Source of the DNA: Arenibacter troitsensis
Lineage (GTDB): Bacteria > Bacteroidota > Bacteroidia > Flavobacteriales > Flavobacteriaceae
NCBI RefSeq assembly: GCF_900177645.1
Contig: NZ_FXAO01000005.1
Coordinates: 78,743-142,742, forward strand
DNA length: 64,000 bases
Reading direction: 5' to 3'
Made by a program: the position numbers and the translations under genes. Shown in pieces: positions 1 through 9,400 of the stretch (its first letter is position 1; each line of letters begins with the position of its first letter). The notes beneath the pieces were generated by a model, which saw nothing but the letters and a program-made list of their open reading frames with translations, made no database searches and had not been told where the DNA came from.

Positions 1-75
1 GACCGATTGGATAGTTTGGTTTTTGCCGCACCTTTTGCATATTTAACTTTAATTATTTTTTCCCATGTTTCATAG
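1..75 (+). CDS. cdsA: Phosphatidate cytidylyltransferase, C-terminal end (partial)
   Basis: Only the last 24 codons are in the window; the reading frame is open from base 1 and stops at TAG 73-75. The peptide begins DRLDSLVFAAP and ends in a hydrophobic helix, which matches the end of the CdsA signature (D-R-x-D-S) and the last membrane segment of CDP-diacylglycerol synthase. The enzyme makes CDP-diacylglycerol from phosphatidate and CTP in the inner membrane. The stop codon overlaps the start of the phosphatidylserine decarboxylase gene, consistent with a phospholipid operon. The identification rests on a short stretch plus this context. Confidence 0.75.
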   Translation, partial: DRLDSLVFAAPFAYLTLIIFSHVS

Positions 76-739
76 AGAAGGACAAAGAATTATTATTACA
101 ACCTTTATTATAGTTTGTACCATTATAGTATTGGCCAATTATTTCATAGATATAACTTGGCTAAAATTTGGACTTCAAATAATTTCCCTACTTATCCTTA
201 TTTTAATTCTACAGTTTTTTAGAAATCCCAAAAGGAACGTATCCAAGAATTTTGATGAAATATTGGCACCTGTAGATGGCAAGGTCGTTGCTATTGAAGA
301 AGTGGAGGAAACCGAATATTTTAAGGCAAAACGGATACAAGTGTCCATTTTTATGTCTCCAATAAATGTGCACGTAACGAGATATCCGGCAAGTGGACTT
401 GTTAAATTTTCAAAATACCATGCCGGAAAATATCTGGTAGCTTGGCATCCTAAATCCAGCGAAGAGAATGAAAGGACTACCATTGTTATTAACACTCCCA
501 AGTTTGGGGATATCCTCTACCGCCAAATTGCCGGTGCCTTGGCACGTCGTATAGTCAATTACGCCGAAGTAGGGGAAAGCGTTCAACAAGGGGAAGATGC
601 AGGATTTATTAAATTTGGCTCTAGGGTAGATTTGTTCTTACCTTTGGATAGTGCAATTACCGTGAAATTACACCAAAAGGTGACCGGAGCAAAAACATGT
701 ATTGCCACTACAAGGGTTAAAAAAGAAAATGAAGACTGA
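65..739 (+). CDS. psd: Phosphatidylserine decarboxylase proenzyme
   Basis: This 224-residue protein is of the short PSD type. It converts phosphatidylserine to phosphatidylethanolamine at the inner membrane and depends on a self-made pyruvoyl group. Residues 8-52 form two hydrophobic segments. The APVDG motif (Asp71) and the NVHV motif (His103) supply the expected acid and histidine. FGSRVD near residue 185 is the self-cleavage site, with Ser186 becoming the pyruvoyl residue. The start ATG overlaps the end of cdsA by 11 bases, and the 3' end overlaps the next gene, so the three are probably translationally coupled. The family assignment is firm. Confidence 0.95.
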   Translation: MFHREGQRIIITTFIIVCTIIVLANYFIDITWLKFGLQIISLLILILILQFFRNPKRNVSKNFDEILAPVDGKVVAIEEVEETEYFKAKRIQVSIFMSPINVHVTRYPASGLVKFSKYHAGKYLVAWHPKSSEENERTTIVINTPKFGDILYRQIAGALARRIVNYAEVGESVQQGEDAGFIKFGSRVDLFLPLDSAITVKLHQKVTGAKTCIATTRVKKENED

Positions 740-998
740 TAAACTAAAGAAAGATTTTATTGCAGCGGTCGATTTCGTTAATGATTATACAGACCCGTTG
801 CCTGCCGATCTTTTATTAAAACTCTACGCCTGTTTTAAAATTGCCAATCGCAATTTTAGCCATCCAGGCAGCAGGACACCCTTAATAAACGCATTTAAGG
901 CCAATGCCCTGATCCAAGCAAAAAATGTAAGCATTGAAGAAGCAATGGAACGCTATATAGAACTGGTGGACAAAGAAATCAGGAATAACAAAAAGTAA
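729..998 (+). CDS. Acyl-CoA-binding protein
   Basis: This is an 89-residue acyl-CoA-binding domain protein, about the usual 86-90 residues. It binds long-chain acyl-CoA in the cytoplasm and buffers or delivers it for lipid synthesis. The start was set at ATG 729 because the sequence from MKTDKLKKDF onward fits the family; an upstream in-frame ATG at 702 would add nine residues inside psd. Visible family features are the LLLKLYACFKIA helix, the central PG motif and the C-terminal EEAMERYIELV helix. It overlaps psd by 11 bases, which ties it to phospholipid synthesis. Confidence 0.88.
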   Translation: MKTDKLKKDFIAAVDFVNDYTDPLPADLLLKLYACFKIANRNFSHPGSRTPLINAFKANALIQAKNVSIEEAMERYIELVDKEIRNNKK

Positions 999-1142
999 AA
1001 CACAAATTCCAATTGGAATATTTCACAAAGCCTTCCAACCTCCCTTAATTTTGATATGGTAGATGAGACACGAAACCGTTATTATCCGAGCTTTCCTTTT
1101 CCTGCAAATACCATTCATTATTCCTTGTAGAGAAAAAGTGCT

Positions 1143-2411
1143 TTAAGCAGCCATTTCCATTTCGGTTTCCCTATTTTCAAAATAAGTGAAATATATTCCT
1201 GCTAAAATCGTGATCAGAAAATAAGCCCCAATCCAAGCATTTCCCATTGAAAGTTTGGTATTTAGTCCAAACCAATCCCCAAAATAAACTATCCATAAAA
1301 TGCCGGCCATTCCGCGGATCACCTCGATAACAACAGCATATTTCTTCCTATCCATAAGAGTAGTGTATCCATAAATACCAATAAAAATAAAGCCACCAAA
1401 TGCAAGTAGTCCCTCAAAACCAATATCTGTGTAATTGTAGAACATAAACATCATTAGAGCCAGACTCATTAGCATTTGAAAAATGGAATAAATCTTCAAA
1501 CCTCTGCTAGCGTTGGAAACATATCTTTTAAAATTGTAGACGTCCCCTATAGTAGTAATGGGATACTTTGCCTTAACATCATCCGGCCTCCAGCCAGTAG
1601 GCATAAACCAAACTCGTAATTTGTCCTTATAGCTCTTGGTGTGCCATGCATCCTGCAATATCCTCCACAAATGCTGAAAATTGATGATTATAGGGTTCCA
1701 AGTCCCTGCAGGTTTCAAAACTCCAAATTGGGGCGGAACCTCCTCCAGCTCCTCCTGAAAAGTACCGAACATACGATCCCAAACACACAGAATCTGACCT
1801 AGGTTCTTATCTATATATTCCGGATTAATGGCATGGTGCACCCTATGTTGGGAAGGGGTGACCAAAAAATATTCCAACCATCCCATTTTACCGATATGCC
1901 TGGTGTGATACCAGAATTGTGCAAATAAGTGTATCGGGGCCAAAATGGCTATGACCATGTGGGGCACGCCCAAAACCGCTGCTGGAATCAAGAACAGGGA
2001 AAAATAACCTACTAGGTTGCTGATAGGTTGTCTAAGGGCACAGGCAAGATTAAACTCTTCACTACTATGGTGAATTACATGCTGATTCCAAAAAATATTT
2101 ATTTTATGGCTAAGCCTGTGGTTCCAATACCCGGCAAAGTCCAGAACCACAAATGCAATGGTCCACACCAACCAAGTGTCCTTAATTTCGGTTATTGCCA
2201 AATGCTCCAACAAAAATGGATAGGAAACTACGATCAGTGCCAAACCCAAGGTATCCTTAATTATATTGGTCAACCCTGAACTTATACTGGAAACCGTATC
2301 CATAACATTATGCATTTGCTTTTTAACAAAATAGCCATAGGTTATTTCTATTGTTAAAAGGATTACAAAAAACGGGATGGCATATAAAAGTGCCGTTGCG
2401 TAGGTCTCCAT
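1143..2411 (-). CDS. Sterol desaturase / fatty acid hydroxylase family protein (AGMO-like)
   Basis: This 422-residue integral membrane protein belongs to the di-iron fatty acid hydroxylase superfamily. Histidine clusters are visible as HRLSH, HVIHH, HTRH and HRVHH, separated by hydrophobic segments; they should hold the two irons. Three or four further membrane segments form the C-terminal third, as in alkylglycerol monooxygenase-like members, which are longer than the roughly 250-residue core family. The substrate cannot be read from sequence; an ether lipid or a long-chain lipid is likely. A CAAATATA box at 2440-2447, read on the minus strand as TATATTTG, may be its -7 promoter element. It stands alone. 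Confidence 0.85.
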   Translation of the reverse strand: METYATALLYAIPFFVILLTIEITYGYFVKKQMHNVMDTVSSISSGLTNIIKDTLGLALIVVSYPFLLEHLAITEIKDTWLVWTIAFVVLDFAGYWNHRLSHKINIFWNQHVIHHSSEEFNLACALRQPISNLVGYFSLFLIPAAVLGVPHMVIAILAPIHLFAQFWYHTRHIGKMGWLEYFLVTPSQHRVHHAINPEYIDKNLGQILCVWDRMFGTFQEELEEVPPQFGVLKPAGTWNPIIINFQHLWRILQDAWHTKSYKDKLRVWFMPTGWRPDDVKAKYPITTIGDVYNFKRYVSNASRGLKIYSIFQMLMSLALMMFMFYNYTDIGFEGLLAFGGFIFIGIYGYTTLMDRKKYAVVIEVIRGMAGILWIVYFGDWFGLNTKLSMGNAWIGAYFLITILAGIYFTYFENRETEMEMAA

Positions 2412-2621
2412 AAAGCAAGGTAAATCCTGATGTACCTAACAAATATAGCAAAAATCGTTATTTTTTTATAAGATATCAATTCGGTAATAAGCACCACATA
2501 ATCATGATGTAGTAGCCGAACAAAATAGACCAAGCCGGATAACCAATTGGATTTCATATCTAAGGCTTCCATGGCACTCCCCTAAAGCCTTTGTTTTCAA
2601 TTTAAATAAAGTATAAATTAG

Positions 2622-5291
2622 TTGCATATACCCTTTATTCGCCTTTACATGAATTTAAGACATTCCATAGTTACCCGATTTGCACTTTTCTTTACGGGCC
2701 TAATCATTTTCTCCATTCTTTTATCCGGGTATTTAGTCTTTAGAAAAGCATCAGAAGTAATTACAGCGCATTCCAAAGAACGTATTATGCATGCTTCAGA
2801 ATTGGCGGAACAGTCTTTTTATGCCTTATTAAACGAGGTTACCAATGACATTGCTGTAATAGCGTTGAGTCCCACCTTACAACAACATATATCCCGCCCT
2901 TCGGACAAAACCACCAAAGATATCGACCAGCTCTTCCGAATTATACTTGAAAACAAGGAAACCTATTTTCAGATCAGACTATTGGACGCGGATGAGAACG
3001 GAAACGAGATTATTCGCTTCGATAAATTGGATGGCCAAGTAGTTAAGTCGATCAATCTACAACAAAAAGGGGACCGTGAATATTTTAAGGAAGCGCTTCA
3101 AATAGGTAAGGGCGAACACTATTTTTCCAATATCAATTTAAATGAGGAATACGGCGTAATCAGCACTCCTTTTACCCCTACCCTACGTGTTGCCAGCCCT
3201 ATTTTTGATGATAAAAACACAAAAGTTGGCATATTGATAATTAATATTAACCTTGGTCCACTTTACCTTAGTCTTGATCAAATTGCCGGTACTGACAGTC
3301 AGTTCTATTTAATAGACGCCCATGGTCAGTATTTATATTCCCGTGACAGGTCCAAACAATTTGGCCAACAGACCCGAAAGTTTCAAAATTTTTATTCTGA
3401 TTTCAATGAGGACGATAGTTCCCAAGAAACCCCAAAAAATGGTTTCCAGCAGCTCACAGGGCATAACGGCAGTAGTTATCTAAATTATTTTAGAGAATTG
3501 TCCTATTTTGATGGAAAGCGAAAAATATATCTGATTTCCAATATGGATCAAAACATATTACTTAAAAATGCCCTTGGCGTACGTTCGGAAAGCATTCAGA
3601 CATTGCTATGGGTATGCTTGTTTTCAATTCTTTTGTCTTGGTTCTTTACCAATTTGTTTTCAAAAAAAATTAAAAAAATCACCAAAGCGATCAGCAACTA
3701 CGACCAGGGCATTCCCGATGATAATTCCCTGCCCATCAACAGAAAGGACGAAATAGGGATCTTAGCAAAAACCTTTACCAAAATGAAGGTAAAAATAGAT
3801 CAAAATGTTTTGGAATTGAATACGGCATTGGAGAAAGAACAGATAGCGAGAAAACAGCGGGATGAATTCTTACAGAATATGAGTCACGAAATGAGGACCC
3901 CTCTCAACGCTATTTTGGGCCTTACCAAATTGTTGTACAAAAATGCCTCGGAACCACAATTACCTATTATTAACGCACTTGAAAGAAGCTCCAATAGCTT
4001 GGCCGGCCTAGTATATGACGTTCTGGACCACCAAAAATTAGTTGAAGGCAAGCTCCACATTCAGCTGGAGCCTAGCAACATTGCCAAGTTATTGAGGGAT
4101 ATACACTCCACCTATTTGTACGAAGCTGTCCAAAAAGGACTTACCTTCCACATTAGCATTGACGAAAAGCTTGAAACCACCCTATATCAGACCGATTCCT
4201 TGAGGTTGACACAGATAGTTACTAATCTGGTGGTAAATGCTATTAAATATACCAAAAAGGGAAGTATAAGCCTTATTGCGTCCATTAGTGGTACGGACCA
4301 TCAAACTTTAAATATAAAGGTTAAGGATACTGGTGTAGGGGTACTTCCCAAAAACCTGAATAGTATAAACGACCGTTTTTTTATGGAAAAAAACGATCTA
4401 TCTGGAAGATATGGCAGCTACGGCCTAGGACTTTCCATTGTTAAACAGTTGACCACACTATTTGGGGGCACCTTAGTGGCTTCTTCCATGAAAGGTAAAG
4501 GTTCCGAATTTATGATCAGCATCCCTACCATTTCTCCATCCAGGCCTAAATTGGCAAAACCAATCACCTCTACAACCCTGCCTCTTCCGGTACTAAGTGG
4601 CAACTATCAAATTCTGCACATAGAAGACGACTCCTCCACTATAGAACTGATACAGCATATTTTAAAATTGAACAACATTACCGTACTTCAAGCCAAAACC
4701 ATAGACGAGGCCTTGGAAATTATAAATTCCGAAACACCAAATTTGATCATAAGTGATCTCATGCTTGAAAACACAAAAATAAACACCCGTTTGAAGGATT
4801 GGATTAAATCTAAAAAGATAGAATGCCCCCTCATTATTACTTCGGCTTTGGATGCCACAGAGGCCAACATCCCATTCGGCCATTATTTTCAAAAACCCTT
4901 CCAAATAGACCAATTAAAAGATACGGTCTATAAAGTTTTAGGGAGGAATGAATTTAAGGCTCCCGATTTTTCAAATATCTATAACAATTATGACCAAGAC
5001 ATTCCCAAAATAAATAAAGTTCTAAAATTGCTGGAGAAAGAATTTGAAAACTATCTTATAGGAATAAACAAAATTTGCGAAAGTAAGGATCAGGTGAAAT
5101 GGGAAGCCATAAACCATAAATTGATTGCCCATATCAATAATCTTCAATTGACCGATCTAAAAGAGGTTCTTCCGGACACAATATCAATTATTGATGAGGA
5201 CCGTCTCCTAAAAATAAATAATATTTTTGCCTATTATTTATGCTGTATTAGAACAGAAAGACACCTTAATTCAAAAGTTGGATCTTCCTAA
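2622..5291 (+). CDS. Hybrid sensor histidine kinase with receiver and Hpt-like C-terminus
   Basis: This is an 889-residue membrane sensor kinase. Residues about 15-40 and 325-345 are membrane segments enclosing a periplasmic dCache-like sensor, followed by a HAMP linker. The HisKA box NMSHEMRTPLN carries the phospho-acceptor His422. The ATPase part shows VVNAIKY (N box), DTGVGVLP (G1) and GLGLSIV (G2). A receiver domain at about 660-775 has an acidic IEDD cluster, phospho-acceptor Asp712 and a conserved Lys in QKPF. The last 100 residues are helical with an INHKLIAH segment that may be an Hpt domain; this is inference. A second start at ATG 2649 is possible. It is convergent with a LytTR regulator and the two 3' ends overlap by 26 bases. 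Confidence 0.9.
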   Translation: MHIPFIRLYMNLRHSIVTRFALFFTGLIIFSILLSGYLVFRKASEVITAHSKERIMHASELAEQSFYALLNEVTNDIAVIALSPTLQQHISRPSDKTTKDIDQLFRIILENKETYFQIRLLDADENGNEIIRFDKLDGQVVKSINLQQKGDREYFKEALQIGKGEHYFSNINLNEEYGVISTPFTPTLRVASPIFDDKNTKVGILIININLGPLYLSLDQIAGTDSQFYLIDAHGQYLYSRDRSKQFGQQTRKFQNFYSDFNEDDSSQETPKNGFQQLTGHNGSSYLNYFRELSYFDGKRKIYLISNMDQNILLKNALGVRSESIQTLLWVCLFSILLSWFFTNLFSKKIKKITKAISNYDQGIPDDNSLPINRKDEIGILAKTFTKMKVKIDQNVLELNTALEKEQIARKQRDEFLQNMSHEMRTPLNAILGLTKLLYKNASEPQLPIINALERSSNSLAGLVYDVLDHQKLVEGKLHIQLEPSNIAKLLRDIHSTYLYEAVQKGLTFHISIDEKLETTLYQTDSLRLTQIVTNLVVNAIKYTKKGSISLIASISGTDHQTLNIKVKDTGVGVLPKNLNSINDRFFMEKNDLSGRYGSYGLGLSIVKQLTTLFGGTLVASSMKGKGSEFMISIPTISPSRPKLAKPITSTTLPLPVLSGNYQILHIEDDSSTIELIQHILKLNNITVLQAKTIDEALEIINSETPNLIISDLMLENTKINTRLKDWIKSKKIECPLIITSALDATEANIPFGHYFQKPFQIDQLKDTVYKVLGRNEFKAPDFSNIYNNYDQDIPKINKVLKLLEKEFENYLIGINKICESKDQVKWEAINHKLIAHINNLQLTDLKEVLPDTISIIDEDRLLKINNIFAYYLCCIRTERHLNSKVGSS

Positions 5292-5952
5292 GCAATTCCG
5301 GGCCGTAACGTTGACTTACAGGAACATGGTCTTTGTTAATTTCCAATGCACCGGTATGTATTACATCTATCATATTGAGATTAATAATATAAGACCGATG
5401 TACACGTTGAAAAAAATCAGGAAGTTTAGGTTCAAGGTCCTTGAGAGCCATTAGAGTCAATATTTTTTTGTCTTTGAAAACGATGGAAATATAATTGGCC
5501 TCCGACTTAAAATAGGCTACTTCCTTCAATTTAATTTTCACCAATTTACCACCTTCCTTTATAAACAATCTATTTTCCTTTACAGGCGATTTTTGGCTAG
5601 TGGAAATAAATTCCTTCGCCCTTAAAAACCCCCTATAAAATCTTGGGAAATCTATTGGTTTAACCAAATAGTCCACAATTTTTGGGTAATTGTAGGAATC
5701 GATGGCGAAATCCTTGTTGGAAGTAATCATAATAACAGCAGAGTTGGGGTTTAAGTCCAAAATATCCCTTCCTGTAATATCTGGTAAATTGTAGTCCAAA
5801 AAAATGAGATCAAACGATGAATTATTAATAAGGTTGATAGATTCAAAACCCGAAACCGTTGTGGTTACACCTTCAATTTCATTGATCTTACTGCAAAAGT
5901 GTTCAAGTAAATCACAAATCAACGGATCGTCATCAACAATTAAACACTTCAT
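5266..5952 (-). CDS. LytTR family response regulator
   Basis: This 228-residue two-domain regulator starts with a receiver domain. KCLIVDDDP gives the acidic pocket, LIFLDYNLPD the phospho-acceptor Asp, and VDYLVKPID the conserved Lys. A LytTR DNA-binding domain follows, with VAYFKSEANYISIVF and QRVHRSYIIN as recognisable segments. Start 5952 was preferred over the ATG at 5997 because the receiver fold begins directly at MKCLIVDDD. Phosphorylation would control transcription of unknown targets. Partner kinases of this class are usually LytS/histidine-kinase family; here the only neighbour is the hybrid kinase on the opposite strand, so a functional pairing is possible but unproven. Confidence 0.92.
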   Translation of the reverse strand: MKCLIVDDDPLICDLLEHFCSKINEIEGVTTTVSGFESINLINNSSFDLIFLDYNLPDITGRDILDLNPNSAVIMITSNKDFAIDSYNYPKIVDYLVKPIDFPRFYRGFLRAKEFISTSQKSPVKENRLFIKEGGKLVKIKLKEVAYFKSEANYISIVFKDKKILTLMALKDLEPKLPDFFQRVHRSYIINLNMIDVIHTGALEINKDHVPVSQRYGPELLRKIQLLN

Positions 5953-6062
5953 GATCTTATCCAATAAATTACCATTTTCATATAGCAATATAATCATTTC
6001 ATATAAAAAATAATTTTTGAGCCATCTAAAATTCTACTATTGTTTCTAATTAAACAACCAGC

Positions 6063-7583
6063 ATGAACCTTAAAAGACTTTTCCCTGCCTTACTTTCAAT
6101 TTTATTTTTTGGAATGATGGCCTGTAAACAGCAATCCAAGCCTGCCAAAAATATGGCGGACAATCTAATGGCCATGGCCGATGAACCTCGGGGAAAGGAT
6201 AATGTGGCCTACCAATGGGCCTATATAGCCCTGGAAGGAACCGCATTGGACACCGATCGCTTTAGGCCAAGACCCACGGTCACTTCTAGATATCTTGGAT
6301 TAATTTTTACTGCCATGTTCGATGCCTGGACCCGATTTGATGAGAAGGCACATCCCCTATACCTTAAAGGCGTTGATCGTTTCCCAGAAAATAAAAGAAC
6401 ACTTAAAAACAAGGAAATAGCGGTAAGCTACGCCGCATTTAGGGCACTAAATGAATACTATTACTCCGACAGTACATTGTTCAAGCAAAAAATGATCGCA
6501 TTGGGCCTTGACCCAGAAAATCAATCGCGGGATGCCAGCACGCCCGAGGGCGTTGGCAACCTTGCCGCAGATATGGTAATCAATGCGCGTAAAAACGATG
6601 GTTCCAACCAATACGGAGAAGTGGAAGGTTCCAATGGCCAGCCCTATTATGATTATACCAATTATTCACCTGTAAATGACATTGACAAAAATATTGACCT
6701 CAACAGATGGCAGCCAAAGTATTTCATTGATGAGGAAGGCAATAAATATAATCCAGGTTGCTTAACACCCTATTGGCAAAAAGTAAAACCTTTATTATTG
6801 GAGACTGCAGATCAGTTTAGGCCAGGTCCACCTCCTATGGTCGGTTCCGAACAACTGGAAAAGGAAGTTCAGGAGGTAATTGACCTTCAGGCTAATTTAA
6901 CCCCAGAAAATAAGGCTTTGGTAGAGTTTATGCGAGATGGGCCCAAATCTGTGCAGCAGGCAGGACATTGGTTGAAATTTGCGCAAGACGTATCCGAGCG
7001 TGACAACCATACCTTGGATCAAGATGTAAAAATGTATTTTTTGGTAGAATCTGTAGCCATGGATGCCTTTATCTCGTGTTGGGATTCCAAAATGTATTAT
7101 GACTATGCCCGTCCCTATGCACTAGTTCATGATTATTATCAAGACAAAGTAATTAAAGCTTGGGGCGGTCCCGATAAGGGCATGGTTGAAATGAAGGGTA
7201 AGGATTGGAGACCCTATTCGCCAGATGCATTTCTTTGTCCACCTTTTCCAAGTTATGTTTCCGGTCATAGCACCATCAGCGGAGGTTGCGCAGAGGCCTT
7301 GCGCTTGTTTACTGGAGACGACCATTTTGGAGTGGAAGTTGAACTGGTGCCGGGAGCACTTACAGAACCAAATAATCTTGATGACCCGGTTATTTTAAAA
7401 TTTCCAACTTTTACAGAAACAGCAGAAATGGCGGGGATATCCAGAGTAATGGGAGGATATCATATTCAGGCCGATAATGTTGCTGGACTGGAATTGGGCA
7501 GACAGGTGGCTAGGTATCATTATAAAAAATACCTTAATCTTATTGGTGAAAATACCAAGGAAGGAAAAACAGTCGGCCAATAA
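6063..7583 (+). CDS. Vanadium-dependent haloperoxidase-like / PAP2-family lipoprotein
   Basis: This 506-residue exported protein has a lipoprotein signal peptide ending FFGMMAC (Cys22 region). The C-terminal half carries the PAP2/vanadate-binding motifs: RPYALVHDY, PPFPSYVSGHST with the central SGH, and SRVMGGYHIQAD with the last Arg and His. These are the residues that bind vanadate or phosphate in vanadium haloperoxidases and acid phosphatases; the PPFPxYxSGHS form is typical of the bacterial haloperoxidase-like branch. Halide oxidation or a phosphatase role cannot be separated from sequence. It should sit in the outer membrane or periplasm. A DoxX-like membrane protein and an outer-membrane barrel follow on the same strand. 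Confidence 0.85.
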   Translation: MNLKRLFPALLSILFFGMMACKQQSKPAKNMADNLMAMADEPRGKDNVAYQWAYIALEGTALDTDRFRPRPTVTSRYLGLIFTAMFDAWTRFDEKAHPLYLKGVDRFPENKRTLKNKEIAVSYAAFRALNEYYYSDSTLFKQKMIALGLDPENQSRDASTPEGVGNLAADMVINARKNDGSNQYGEVEGSNGQPYYDYTNYSPVNDIDKNIDLNRWQPKYFIDEEGNKYNPGCLTPYWQKVKPLLLETADQFRPGPPPMVGSEQLEKEVQEVIDLQANLTPENKALVEFMRDGPKSVQQAGHWLKFAQDVSERDNHTLDQDVKMYFLVESVAMDAFISCWDSKMYYDYARPYALVHDYYQDKVIKAWGGPDKGMVEMKGKDWRPYSPDAFLCPPFPSYVSGHSTISGGCAEALRLFTGDDHFGVEVELVPGALTEPNNLDDPVILKFPTFTETAEMAGISRVMGGYHIQADNVAGLELGRQVARYHYKKYLNLIGENTKEGKTVGQ

Positions 7584-7676
7584 TTGGATCATTAAGAACT
7601 TCCACTTCCTAAATATGGTTAAGGTAAATTGATCAAGTATATGTAATCGAAATCTATAGCAACAAAACATTAATAA

Positions 7677-8096
7677 ATGATGCGCTTAACCCAAAATGGC
7701 AGAATACTCTGTATAAGCATTGGCATAATCTACCTATGGTTTGGATTCCTTAAATTCTTTCCTGGACTGAGTCCGGCCGATATGTTGGCAAAACAAACCA
7801 TTTCATTATTGACCTTTAATTTCATTCCCGAGCGTATGGGAATCCTATTGCTGGCAATTATTGAGGTTGCCATTGGAATATGCTTAATATTTAAAATTCA
7901 ACTAAAAAAGGTTATTGTTGCGGCCATTACCCATTTGGTCCTCACGTTTGTTCCTGTGGTATTTTTTCCTGAAATATCCTTTTCCCAAGCCCCATTCTCC
8001 CTTACTCTGGTAGGCCAATACATTATTAAGAATATTGTAATCATAAGTGCGTTGCTGCTTATATACCCACGTTCGTACGAAAATCTTACCCAATGA
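7677..8096 (+). CDS. DoxX-like four-helix membrane protein
   Basis: This 139-residue protein consists almost entirely of four hydrophobic helices (about residues 10-30, 55-75, 78-98 and 110-130). The opening helix motif IYLWFGFLKFFPG, with an aromatic-glycine-lysine pattern, is characteristic of DoxX/DoxD-like inner membrane proteins. The family's biochemical role is poorly defined; members are often linked to redox balance. It lies 93 bases after the haloperoxidase-like gene on the same strand, so the two are probably co-transcribed. Two tandem ATG codons at 7677 and 7680 leave the exact start open by one residue. Confidence 0.7.
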   Translation: MMRLTQNGRILCISIGIIYLWFGFLKFFPGLSPADMLAKQTISLLTFNFIPERMGILLLAIIEVAIGICLIFKIQLKKVIVAAITHLVLTFVPVVFFPEISFSQAPFSLTLVGQYIIKNIVIISALLLIYPRSYENLTQ

Positions 8097-8243
8097 TAAA
8101 CACCCAATAGGTTTGAGAACGAAGGCACAAGGCCAAACACATTGCTATTATAATCAAGAAAAAATATTATTAAATAGATATCCTAGATTGTCCTAATACA
8201 CCAATCGGGCATTCCGAGTACTAACCTAATGTCAATTCCAACT

Positions 8244-9392
8244 ATGAAAACACTACATGTAAAATTATTTTTAGGGTGCATACTATTCGCACTTTCATTT
8301 AAACCATCTACTTTAAACGCACAGGGCTGTGTAGCCATCAGGCATTTTTCCTCTTGTGTCGGAAACAGCTTGGAGAACAATCTTTTGGGGAAAGGCGACC
8401 TACAGGTTGGCATGAATTATAGATATTTCAAATCCTTTCGACATTTTAGGGGTACGGAGGAAGAAGCTGATAGGGTTGCCAACAACACCGAGGTAATTAA
8501 TCATTCCCATGCATGGGACTTTTTCCTTACCTATGGTATCTCCGACCGCCTCTATACCAGTATTACCATCCCCACGGTAATAAATGCCAGATCTTCCTTA
8601 TACGAGCACGGAAGAAACGAAAGAAATAGCACGTTTTCTAGGGGATTGGCCGATATAAGGGCAGGCATAGGATATTGGCTACTTGACCCTTCCTTGAGTC
8701 CCAATAGGAACATTGCGGTTGGCTTAGGTTTAAAACTACCTACAGGAAATTACAATGCTACCGATGTATTCTACAATGTAGGCCCGGAAGGGAGTCCGGA
8801 GGCAAGACCAGTGGATCAGTCCATTCAACCCGGGGACGGCGGATTCGGTTTTACCGTAGATTTTCAATTTTACCAAAAAATAACAACAGGACTATTTGCC
8901 TATGGGGGTGGCTTTTACCTGTTTAACCCACGGGAAACCAATGGAATCAGAACTTTCAGGGAAACACTTAGCCCAATTTTGGAGAATGAAGCCATTATGG
9001 CGGTACCAGACCAATATTCTGTTCGCACAGGACTTAGCTATAGCCTATCCGATGTTATTTCGGCTTCTATGGGCGCCAGATTTGATGCGGTACCTGTAAA
9101 AGACCTTATTGGCGGAAATGAAGGCTTTCGTAGGCCAGGTAATGTCCTCTCTTTAGAACCCGGTATAGCATATATGCATCAGAATTTCACATTAAATCTA
9201 AATGTACCTCTGGCCTTAAGACGGGATAGACCTCAAAGTGTTACGGATAGACAAACAGAAATAAGCACTGGAACTCCTAGAAATGGTGATGCCGCCTTTG
9301 CCGATTATCTTATTAATTTTGGCATCTCCTACCGTTTCCCAAAAAGTAGAACCCTGGAAATAGACCCGTCTATACGCAATACCTTTAATTAA
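8244..9392 (+). CDS. Predicted outer-membrane beta-barrel protein
   Basis: The protein is 382 residues from the chosen start (an ATG at 8229 would add five). It has a signal peptide ending near LNAQ, followed by a small cysteine pair in GCVAIRHFSSC. The rest shows alternating polar/aromatic strands, such as LQVGMNYRYF, IAVGLGLKLPTG and INFGISYRF, and ends in an aromatic strand, as expected for a barrel. It resembles the transporter-like outer-membrane family annotated as MetA-pathway of phenol degradation; I cannot name a substrate. It lies 150 bases downstream of the DoxX-like gene on the same strand, so it may belong to the same unit as the haloperoxidase-like lipoprotein. Confidence 0.65.
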   Translation: MKTLHVKLFLGCILFALSFKPSTLNAQGCVAIRHFSSCVGNSLENNLLGKGDLQVGMNYRYFKSFRHFRGTEEEADRVANNTEVINHSHAWDFFLTYGISDRLYTSITIPTVINARSSLYEHGRNERNSTFSRGLADIRAGIGYWLLDPSLSPNRNIAVGLGLKLPTGNYNATDVFYNVGPEGSPEARPVDQSIQPGDGGFGFTVDFQFYQKITTGLFAYGGGFYLFNPRETNGIRTFRETLSPILENEAIMAVPDQYSVRTGLSYSLSDVISASMGARFDAVPVKDLIGGNEGFRRPGNVLSLEPGIAYMHQNFTLNLNVPLALRRDRPQSVTDRQTEISTGTPRNGDAAFADYLINFGISYRFPKSRTLEIDPSIRNTFN

Positions 9393-9400
9393 TAAACGAA

